Assembly (NCBI GenBank): GCA_031282935.1 | Contig: JAITCS010000183.1 | Location: 1 to 6,590 of the forward strand | Length of the DNA stretch: 6,590 bases | Origin: Cellulomonadaceae bacterium | GTDB taxonomy: Bacteria > Actinomycetota > Actinomycetes > Actinomycetales > Cellulomonadaceae | Direction of reading: 5' to 3' | Shown: positions 1 through 6,590 of the stretch, in pieces | Numbering within the stretch: position 1 is the first letter of the stretch | Layout of the letters: each line of letters begins with the position of its first letter | Position numbers and translations under genes: made by a program | Notes under the pieces: model-generated | The model's database searches: none | What the model was told of the DNA's origin: nothing | Seen by the model: the letters and a program-made list of their open reading frames with translations, nothing else

Positions 1-237
1 GCACCGTTCTTGCTGCAATTAACCAACAAAGACGAAGTGGCCAAAATCGAAGGGGAATGTAAGCGGCGCAGCATCAGGCTGGGCGGCATTTGGCTGAATA
101 GGGGCGGGAAACTGCCACCCAATCTGCCGCGTTGGATGCACACGATCGACAACACCGCAAGCCGGGCCAGCCACAACCTGGTGATGGAAGCTCGCGAACT
201 GCTGGCCCCGGAAATCGGCTGGCACGCGCGGCCATGA
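1..237 (+). CDS. C-terminal fragment of an unrecognised protein (5' truncated by window edge)
   Basis: The frame is open from the first base of the window to a TGA at 235-237, so this is the last 78 codons of a gene that begins to the left. A TTG or CTG near 10-15 could be read as a start, but the open frame upstream makes truncation the better reading. The visible sequence is basic in the middle (CKRRSIRLGGIWLNRGGK) and then has LPPNLPRW and a helical end (ASHNLVMEARELLAPE). There is no membrane segment. I do not recognise the family. The 'GGIWLNR' stretch is loosely like the strand before an NR motif in ParA/ArsA-type ATPases, but too little remains to claim that. Its stop codon overlaps the start of the DUF2993 gene by four bases (ATGA), so the two are very probably co-transcribed and translationally coupled. 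Confidence 0.6.
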   Translation, partial: APFLLQLTNKDEVAKIEGECKRRSIRLGGIWLNRGGKLPPNLPRWMHTIDNTASRASHNLVMEARELLAPEIGWHARP

Positions 238-980
238 CCCAGGCCAGGAAGCCGTTGCTTCGATTCGTCACCACCGTCACCGTCTTGGCCGCCCTCGCGG
301 TGGGGGGCGACCGTGCCACCGCCTGGACGGTCGAGCGCAGCCTGGAGTCGGCACTCAGCATGTCCGCGACCGCCCCCGCTGGCGCAGGCGGCGTGAGCAG
401 TTCCATCACCGGGGCCGACATTCAACTGCACGGGTTTCCCTTTCTTACCCAAGTAATTTCGGGGCGGTTGTCAAATATCACGGGCTCGATTGCGCAGGGC
501 AGGTTTGGTCAGTTTGAAGTGCGCGATTTGCATTTCTCGGCTTTTGGGGTGAGTCCGCAAGAACCATTCCACGTGGAAAGCGCCACCGCCAATGCGTTAT
601 TCCCCTACGAAACCATCTCCGCAATTCTGGCTACCCAGTCCAGCACCGCGGGGATGCATATCGAAATCGAGGGATACGGCACAACTGCGCTAAAACTCAC
701 CGGCTCAATTCTGGGGATTGAACTCGGGTTAGTCGCCCAGCCGCAGGTTATCCCCCCGAACACTGTTTCGATTTCGGTGGCGGAAATCCTGATCGGCGGC
801 CTAGAGGTGGCTCCTGATGCTTTGCCTTTCGGTTTGGGGAATAACATTAGTGATTTCGAGTTCAATATCGAATTACCGCCGGGCACCGCCTTGACTAGCA
901 TTTCGATTGAGCCTACCGGGCTGCGGGTGTACGTCTCAGCCACTGACGTGGCCCTAACTGAATTGTTCCCGCAACAATAG
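234..980 (+). CDS. DUF2993 (LmeA-like) membrane-anchored phospholipid-binding protein
   Basis: A 248-residue protein. A short basic N-terminus (ARKPLLRF) is followed by a hydrophobic segment at about residues 11-24 and then the 'DRATAWTVERSL' stretch typical of actinobacterial DUF2993 proteins. The family hallmark HGFPFLTQ is at residues 66-73, followed by a strand-rich body of regularly alternating residues. The C-terminal part has the usual pattern LPPGTALTSISIEPTGLRV. LmeA of mycobacteria is a periplasmic phospholipid-binding protein linked to lipomannan/mannan maturation; a role in envelope lipid handling here is inference from the family. I chose the ATG at 234 because it places the membrane anchor at the N-terminus and overlaps the upstream stop as ATGA. 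An in-frame ATG at 132 would add 34 residues lying within the upstream gene. No good ribosome binding site precedes 234, consistent with coupling. The gene converges with the methyltransferase, leaving 51 bases between the two stops. Confidence 0.85.
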   Translation: MTQARKPLLRFVTTVTVLAALAVGGDRATAWTVERSLESALSMSATAPAGAGGVSSSITGADIQLHGFPFLTQVISGRLSNITGSIAQGRFGQFEVRDLHFSAFGVSPQEPFHVESATANALFPYETISAILATQSSTAGMHIEIEGYGTTALKLTGSILGIELGLVAQPQVIPPNTVSISVAEILIGGLEVAPDALPFGLGNNISDFEFNIELPPGTALTSISIEPTGLRVYVSATDVALTELFPQQ

Positions 981-1031
981 CCCCCGCTGCCGCAAAGGGC
1001 GGATATCCGGCCAAAACACTAGCCTATGGTA

Positions 1032-2195
1032 TTACGGCACTTTGACTGGATCCTGCGCAATCCGATAAGTGGTGAACTCGGCGCAAGCTCGGCTTAGGCG
1101 GGCTCGGCAGAGGTCGGCGATCGTGGTTTGCTCAGTTTCGGCGGTTTCGCCCGAGGGTTTGTTGACGGCGGCTTTTAGCGGTTCGGCGGACTGGATTAGG
1201 ATGAAGCTGCGCCGACCGCCGTCTTTGGCGTTCAGGCGCACTACGGCCTCGCCGGTGGTGCCCGTTCCGGCAAAGAAATCCAGTACGATTGCATCCGGGT
1301 TCGGCGCACCGAATTGGAGCAGCAATTCCATCAGGGCCAACGGTTTCTGTCCAGTGCCGAACGCCGATATGCGCTCCCCCGAATTGCCTTTGAGGTGGGG
1401 TACATAAATGACGTCCGAATGGGATTTGTATTCTTTATCGAAATCGAACAGAATATCATCGTCCGCTAATTCGGTTTTCCCCAATTCTTTAGCGACTTTA
1501 GCCACTCGCAAGGCGATCAGCCTGTCCGTGCTGCGCTTTACTGCGCCGTAAAGCACCTTGTTGTCCGGGGTCAGAAAGCGGTGGTAGCGGTTGCGGTATT
1601 CGCTGTCCTCCTTTTTTACCTTTGCGGTGATCTTGCCAAGAGGGGTTTTGCGGAACACCAGCACGTATTCGTGGTTATTGGGCAGGCGGTGGTGCTCGTT
1701 CGACATTTTGCCGTAATGCCAAATGATGGTGTTCAGGTGGTTTCCAGGCCCAAAAATCTCGCGGCAAAGTAGGGTGAGGTTCGCCAGTTCCACGTCGTTT
1801 ATCGAAATGAAAATCAGCCCGTCATCGCGGAGCAATTCCCGCGCCAACAATAACCGAGAGTACATCATCGAAAGCCAGGTTGCGGCGGCGAAATCGTCAC
1901 GATAACTGTACTTGTTGCCGGTATCGTAGGGCGGGTCAATGTATATCATCTTTATGCTGCCGCGATAACTGGGCAGCAGAAGTTTCAGCGCCGCCAAATT
2001 GTCGCCCTCAATAAAGGTGCTGCCAGCAGCGGGCGTGGCCCCATCACCTTGCGCGCCGTCCAAAACAGCACCGCCTGAAACGGGGTCTTCGAAAACGGGG
2101 TCGCCGCGAATCAGACTGCCGAAAACCGGGGCCGAGGCATCCGAAATGGCGCGCTCTTTTCCCGGCCAGGTGAGCCCGTAGGTTTCGGCGGTCAC
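1032..2195 (-). CDS. Site-specific DNA methyltransferase, beta class (type III Mod-like), no restriction partner
   Basis: A 387-residue S-adenosylmethionine-dependent DNA methyltransferase, most likely making N6-methyladenine. Motifs come in the order of the beta class. The catalytic motif DPPY is at residues 87-90 within MIYIDPPYDTGNKYSYRDDF, preceded by FIEGDNLAALKLLL. LIFISINDVE is at about 127-136. A lysine-rich middle (about 160-270) is the probable target-recognition region. The AdoMet-site helix GQKPLALMELLLQF (282-295) is followed by the motif I sequence LDFFAGTGTT (305-314). Type III Mod subunits are usually well over 500 residues, so this is a compact version. The GTG at 2195 is the only credible start: an in-frame TAG lies four codons upstream (2205-2207), and no alternative precedes the conserved core. 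Residues 1-58 are glycine/proline-rich and not conserved in appearance. No Res, specificity or nuclease gene adjoins it. Part of the middle is clearly AT-richer (about 38% GC over 1441-1500), which fits exchange of the recognition region. Target sequence cannot be read from here. Confidence 0.9.
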   Translation of the reverse strand: MTAETYGLTWPGKERAISDASAPVFGSLIRGDPVFEDPVSGGAVLDGAQGDGATPAAGSTFIEGDNLAALKLLLPSYRGSIKMIYIDPPYDTGNKYSYRDDFAAATWLSMMYSRLLLARELLRDDGLIFISINDVELANLTLLCREIFGPGNHLNTIIWHYGKMSNEHHRLPNNHEYVLVFRKTPLGKITAKVKKEDSEYRNRYHRFLTPDNKVLYGAVKRSTDRLIALRVAKVAKELGKTELADDDILFDFDKEYKSHSDVIYVPHLKGNSGERISAFGTGQKPLALMELLLQFGAPNPDAIVLDFFAGTGTTGEAVVRLNAKDGGRRSFILIQSAEPLKAAVNKPSGETAETEQTTIADLCRARLSRACAEFTTYRIAQDPVKVP

Positions 2196-2290
2196 ACCGC
2201 CACTCTAGCGCCCGCTCCCCCTTTGCGGCGGAGGCGCCACACGCGGCCCGTCATGCAACTAGCAAACCGTCTTGCCCATAACGACGACCG

Positions 2291-2325
2291 AAAGCAACAA
2301 CGCAAAGCAACGAACCTGAAGCAAC
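2291..2325. repeat. Three short AAGCAAC direct repeats in the gap after the glycosidase
   Basis: On the + strand AAGCAAC occurs three times, starting at about 2292, 2305 and 2319, a spacing of 13-14 bases. The repeats lie just downstream of the glycosidase stop codon in the 133-base gap before the methyltransferase. Transcribed from the - strand they read GTTGCTT. No inverted partner or terminator-like T tract accompanies them. They could be chance, a leftover of local slippage, or a protein/RNA contact site. Confidence 0.35.
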
Positions 2326-2328
2326 TGT

Positions 2329-3894
<1,566 letters not shown>

Positions 3895-3915
3895 TTACTG
3901 CCAAGTTACAACGAA

Positions 3916-3951
3916 CCCCGGCGTGGCGCGAGAACCGCAACCACGCCGGGG
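3916..3951 (-). terminator. Strong hairpin after the PTS gene: terminator or attenuator
   Basis: CCCCGGCGTGG (3916-3926) and CCACGCCGGGG (3941-3951) form a perfect 11-bp stem around a 14-base loop. It starts 17 bases past the permease stop codon in the direction of transcription. The base after the stem on the - strand is TTCGTTGT, only a weak T run, so termination may be partial. That would lower glycosidase transcription relative to the permease rather than separate them fully. No glycosidase-specific promoter is convincing. Confidence 0.65.
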
Positions 3952-3968
3952 CACATAATGAAAGCTAA

Positions 3969-5522
3969 CTAGACAACAGCGGCTAGTTCGCTTTCGTATG
4001 CCACGGAATCGGTGTCCATGATCAGGGCGCCGGGGAACGGTGCGCCGTCAGCATCAGCGGCAGCCAAAATCAGCTCAGCCTCAGCGACAACAGCCTCACC
4101 AGCAGAAACGGTGGAAGCAGCGGTAACGGCGGCAGCCGGAGCAGCAACCTCGTCGGCGTCCTTCTCTTTCAAGAACAGCGCGGTGCCCAAGAAAGCGATC
4201 GCCATCGAAACGAGCACGCCAGCCACGGCCCAACCGAAGTTACCCTGCGGGGCGAAGGACGGGTAGAACGAGATACCGGAAGGCGGAGCCGGGTTGTTGG
4301 AGGTCACGCCACCCATAGCGATGATCGCGCCACCGATGGCGCCACCGGCGATACCGAAAGCGAACGGCACCTTGAGCGGCAAGTTCACGCCATAGACCGC
4401 AGGCTCGGTCACGCCAGCAACGAAAGCCGAGATCATGGCGGGCAACGCGGCCTGCTTGCGAGCGGCGTTCCGGGTACGGATCAGAACCGCGAGCGCAGCG
4501 GCACCTTGGCCGAACACGGCAGCGATGGTCGGGGCCAACATGATGCTCAGGCCGGTGGTGGAAACCTCTTGGATGAAGATCGGCACGAAGCTCCAGTGCA
4601 GGCCGAAGATCACCAGCACCTGCCACAGGCCGCCAACGAGGGCGCCACCGGCGATAGCGGCGTGGGTGAACACCCACTGAATACCGGCGGACATGCCGTT
4701 GGAGATCAGGGTGCCAACCGGGCCAATCGCGACCAGGGTCAGCGGAACAACGGCCAGCATGGCGACCATCGGGGTCACGAAGCGGCGAACCGGAGCCCAA
4801 ACGTGAGCGTAAAGCGGCTTCTCAATCTTGGATTGTACCCAAACGGCCACAATGATCGGAATAACGGAACCGGTATATGCCACCGTCATTAGGGTAGGAA
4901 TACCGAAGAAACTGTTGGTAACGCCCTCGGCGCCAATGCCGGGGAATACCGCAGTGAGGCCGGGATAACATAAAGCGGCACCGATAACAAAGGCGGTGAA
5001 CTCGTTAGCCTTGAAATAGCGGGCAGCGGTAATTGCCAAAGCGATTGGCAAGAACAGGAATATCGCATCCGAAATTGAGGCAAGCACGGTGTACTCGAAC
5101 TGGGCGCCGTCCAGCCAGTTTTGCGAGGTAGCCAAAGCCAAGAACGCCTTGATCAAACCGGAAGCGGCCAAGGCCCACAGCAGCGGGGTGAAAATGCCTG
5201 CGATCATGGCGATGAAACGGCCGAGCACGTTTTGCTTGGTCTCTTCAACGTCGGAGTCGGTGGACGCGCCCGGAACTACCTTCATGGTGTTCAGCAGGGC
5301 GGCGTGAACCTCGGGCACCTCGTTGCCGATGACAACTTGGAACTGGCTGCCAGCCATCGCGGTGGTGACAACGCCGGGGGTGGCGCGCAGGGTCTTGACA
5401 TCGGCCAAGTCGTTATTCTTCAGGGTGAAACGCAACCGGGTAGCGCAATGCACCACGGCGCTCACGTTGGATTCCCCGCCAACGCCGTCAAGCACGGCCC
5501 CGGCAGTCTTCTTGTAATCCAC
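3969..5522 (-). CDS. Beta-glucoside PTS permease, EIIB-EIIC, lacking EIIA
   Basis: An inner-membrane phosphotransferase permease of the Glc/beta-glucoside superfamily that imports and 6-phosphorylates beta-glucosides. From GTG 5522 it has 517 residues. The EIIB domain occupies about residues 1-85, with the phosphorylated cysteine C26 in VVHCATRLRF. The EIIC domain spans about 100-450 with about ten hydrophobic segments and the signature GVTEPAVYGVNLPLK from residue 370, followed by a glycine-rich stretch. The first hydrophobic segment begins near LGRFIAMIAGIFTPLL. BglF-type enzymes normally continue into an EIIA domain. Here, after FLGTALFLKEK, only an alanine-rich acidic tail of about 66 residues remains, so phosphate must come from an EIIA encoded elsewhere. 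I chose GTG 5522 (VDYKKTAGAVLDGVGG) because it matches the family start and follows a GAGAGAG purine run. A GTG at 5576 would add 18 basic residues lying over a palindrome. The glycosidase follows 170 bases downstream. Confidence 0.93.
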   Translation of the reverse strand: MDYKKTAGAVLDGVGGESNVSAVVHCATRLRFTLKNNDLADVKTLRATPGVVTTAMAGSQFQVVIGNEVPEVHAALLNTMKVVPGASTDSDVEETKQNVLGRFIAMIAGIFTPLLWALAASGLIKAFLALATSQNWLDGAQFEYTVLASISDAIFLFLPIALAITAARYFKANEFTAFVIGAALCYPGLTAVFPGIGAEGVTNSFFGIPTLMTVAYTGSVIPIIVAVWVQSKIEKPLYAHVWAPVRRFVTPMVAMLAVVPLTLVAIGPVGTLISNGMSAGIQWVFTHAAIAGGALVGGLWQVLVIFGLHWSFVPIFIQEVSTTGLSIMLAPTIAAVFGQGAAALAVLIRTRNAARKQAALPAMISAFVAGVTEPAVYGVNLPLKVPFAFGIAGGAIGGAIIAMGGVTSNNPAPPSGISFYPSFAPQGNFGWAVAGVLVSMAIAFLGTALFLKEKDADEVAAPAAAVTAASTVSAGEAVVAEAELILAAADADGAPFPGALIMDTDSVAYESELAAVV

Positions 5523-5551
5523 TTCTCTCTCACTTTCGCTTCTTCGCAAAC

Positions 5552-5570
5552 GGTGCTTACTGTAAGTGCC
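5552..5570. promoter_or_regulatory. Imperfect palindrome in the permease leader
   Basis: GGTGCTTAC-T-GTAAGTGCC is a 19-base near-palindrome (7 of 9 arm positions complementary, the other two G-T) ending 30 bases before GTG 5522. It could be a repressor operator or an RNA hairpin that influences translation of the permease. It does not match the ribonucleic antiterminator consensus recognised by BglG/LicT proteins. Its TTACTG-N-AAGT core resembles TTACTGCCAAGT at 3895-3906 in front of the glycosidase. Confidence 0.4.
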
Positions 5571-5655
5571 CAACACCTGCTGTGTAAGGGCGTTCAGTTA
5601 CGTTGATGATGGCGCTTGCGGGAGCGGTTTTAGATGTTCGTAAAGTGAATTGAGT

Positions 5656-5697
5656 ACCCGAGCGGGTCAAATTAGGTACGATTTAGTAAATACGCAA
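5656..5697 (-). promoter_or_regulatory. Candidate promoter with overlapping ACCCG/CGGGT operator
   Basis: In the 183-base gap before the permease, the - strand has TTGCGT (5697-5692) and TAATTT (5674-5669) separated by 17 bases, a weak but correctly spaced sigma-70-type pair. A 5-bp palindrome ACCCG-AG-CGGGT (5656-5667) lies immediately downstream of the -10 element, where a repressor would cover the start of transcription. Another short palindrome, ATTTA-G-TAAAT (5681-5691), sits in the spacer. The position fits repressor control of the beta-glucoside genes; which regulator binds is unknown. Confidence 0.35.
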
Positions 5698-5705
5698 GTG
5701 GGTGC

Positions 5706-6572
5706 CTAAGTGGTTTTAGGATTAGGTAAAGTGGCCAGGATTTGCTGCGCCAGCCCGGAGAGCGTGTCCAACTGCTGGGCGCCTGGAGCCTGCGCTGCTG
5801 GGAGGGGGTCTGCCCCCTTGGGCAGGTCGAGAAATACGGGCAGGTCGGGATAATGTTTGTTCACTTCCAGCAGGATGTTCGGGTCAGCCAGGGCGGCGGC
5901 CCTGGTGAGGGCGAGGGCGGCGGGCTTGGTCAGTTTTATCAGCTCGACGAGGCGGGCGCCGTCAATCGCTCCCGTGACCACCCGTGCGCTAGCGTGACCC
6001 GCCACCAAGGCGGCGGCGAGGGTATGGGCAGCCGGGGCGGCATTGCTGCCCCTATCCACCACAATCAGCACCAGTTTTTTCAGCCGGATGGGGTGGCGGG
6101 TGGACGGGCGCCCGGTTCGGCTCTGCTCTTCATCGTGGCGGGCCATGAAATCGGTGATCGCCCGCTGGATGGCGGTGTCGGCAACGTTAAAAGGAGAACC
6201 GCCCGCCGTGCTCAACACCTGCCTATCCGCGAGTTCGTTCAGGGCGGGGCGGGCGATTTGCGACCACCAAATTGTGGGGTCGGTTTCGTCCGGTTGCAGG
6301 CGCAGCGCCGCAATGCAGGCCGGGAGGTCGAAATTGAGGGCCGCTTCGACCACTGTGCGCAGGCGGCGCTCAGTCGCTGTGGGGGTGACGCCTTTTACTA
6401 CGCGCAGGGCGGGGCGGGTTGGTGCGGTTTCGGAGGCGGCAGGGCGCTCGTTGGTTTCGTTTGATTCGTGGGCAGCGTTTGGCTCGGTGGCGGCGGCAGT
6501 TTCAACGGGGATGGAATGGAGTCTGATAGATTGTTTCGGGCGTTGTGACCCATCGAAACCTAAGAAACTCAT
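5706..6572 (-). CDS. Protein with degenerate cobalamin-binding-like domains (CarH/MerR-associated fold); 5' end uncertain
   Basis: A 288-residue soluble protein if it starts at ATG 6572. Residues 20-55 are a low-complexity, probably disordered Ala/Glu/Thr/Asn stretch. Residues 66-150 look helical (RRLRTVVEAALNFDLPACIAAL, then IARPALNELADRQ), resembling the four-helix cap that precedes the B12-binding fold in CarH-type regulators and modular methyltransferases. Residues 165-285 look like a Rossmann-type alpha/beta domain: LKKLVLIVVDRGSNAAPAAH, then ARVVTGAIDGARLVELI, AALALT and DLPVFLDLP. The histidine signature DxHxxG or ExxHxxG of true cobalamin binders is not seen at the corresponding loop (DRGSNAAPAAH), so cofactor binding is doubtful. 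No DNA-binding helix-turn-helix is present in the visible part. The frame stays open upstream to the window edge (6573-6590 reads PGKITA), so the real start, and perhaps an N-terminal domain, may lie outside. The fold assignment is by eye. It precedes the PTS gene by 183 bases on the same strand. Confidence 0.6.
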   Translation of the reverse strand: MSFLGFDGSQRPKQSIRLHSIPVETAAATEPNAAHESNETNERPAASETAPTRPALRVVKGVTPTATERRLRTVVEAALNFDLPACIAALRLQPDETDPTIWWSQIARPALNELADRQVLSTAGGSPFNVADTAIQRAITDFMARHDEEQSRTGRPSTRHPIRLKKLVLIVVDRGSNAAPAAHTLAAALVAGHASARVVTGAIDGARLVELIKLTKPAALALTRAAALADPNILLEVNKHYPDLPVFLDLPKGADPLPAAQAPGAQQLDTLSGLAQQILATLPNPKTT

Positions 6573-6590
6573 AGCGGTAATTTTGCCTGG

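Noticed and set aside
132..233. Upstream ATG start for the DUF2993 protein at 132
   Set aside because: It would place 34 non-family residues before the membrane anchor and lie wholly inside the preceding gene; ATG 234 fits the family and gives an ATGA overlap.
981..1031. Bidirectional terminator between the convergent genes
   Set aside because: Only a 10-bp loopless palindrome (CGGATATCCG, 1000-1009) and a 4-bp CCGC/GCGG stem are present, with no T runs on either strand.
2208..2237. Hairpin in the leader of the methyltransferase
   Set aside because: GCGCC...GGCGC pairs only with a 3-base bulge and a further 3-bp stem; too weak in GC-rich sequence to call a regulatory structure.
4240..4800. 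186-codon open frame on the - strand within the permease gene
   Set aside because: It is an out-of-frame shadow of the permease: the translation is Arg/Trp/Pro-rich without recognisable domains, and the permease frame has all family motifs.
5523..5576. GTG start for the permease at 5576
   Set aside because: The extra 18 residues are basic and not part of the EIIB fold, they overlie a palindrome, and GTG 5522 has a purine-rich run before it and the standard family N-terminus.
5577..5705. BglG/LicT ribonucleic antiterminator site before the permease
   Set aside because: I looked for the GGATTGTTACTG...GCAGGCAAAACC-like pattern on the transcript strand and found no match beyond scattered short words.
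5742..6464. 240-codon open frame on the + strand opposite the B12-fold-like gene
   Set aside because: The Gly/Arg-rich translation is typical of an antisense shadow in high-GC DNA; the - strand frame shows coherent helices and strands.

Overview
The window reads as a chromosomal segment of a moderately high-GC actinobacterium. A DUF2993/LmeA-type lipoprotein-like protein is characteristic of that phylum. G+C varies from about 33% in one intergenic stretch to the mid-60s in the last gene, and GTG starts are frequent. An Actinomycetaceae-like host (Actinomyces and relatives) is my inference from the combination of LmeA-like protein, beta-glucoside PTS and intermediate GC; nothing here proves a genus.

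Layout. The left end (1-980, + strand) holds the 3' end of an unrecognised gene, followed with an ATGA overlap by a DUF2993 (LmeA-like) membrane-anchored protein. Everything after that is on the - strand. Reading in the direction of transcription (right to left): a protein with a degenerate cobalamin-binding-like fold (6572-5706, possibly extending off the right edge); a 183-base regulatory gap with palindromes and a weak promoter candidate; a beta-glucoside PTS permease of EIIB-EIIC architecture (5522-3969); an 11-bp perfect hairpin (terminator or attenuator); an AT-rich leader made of 18-bp tandem repeats; a GH1 6-phospho-beta-glucosidase (3798-2329); a 133-base gap with short AAGCAAC repeats; and a solitary beta-class DNA methyltransferase (2195-1032), which converges on the DUF2993 gene.

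Function. The two middle genes form a classic aryl-beta-glucoside/cellobiose utilisation pair. The permease imports and phosphorylates the sugar, and the glycosidase releases glucose 6-phosphate. The permease has no EIIA domain, so EIIA must come from elsewhere. No BglG/LicT-type antiterminator gene or recognisable RAT site is present, so control is more likely through a repressor acting on the palindromes in front of the permease. The methyltransferase has no restriction subunit beside it. I see no CRISPR array, tRNA, rRNA, transposase or prophage gene. The points most worth a second look are the 18-bp repeats at the start of the glycosidase, the degenerate B12-fold protein, the orphan methyltransferase and the EIIA-less permease with its unusual tail.
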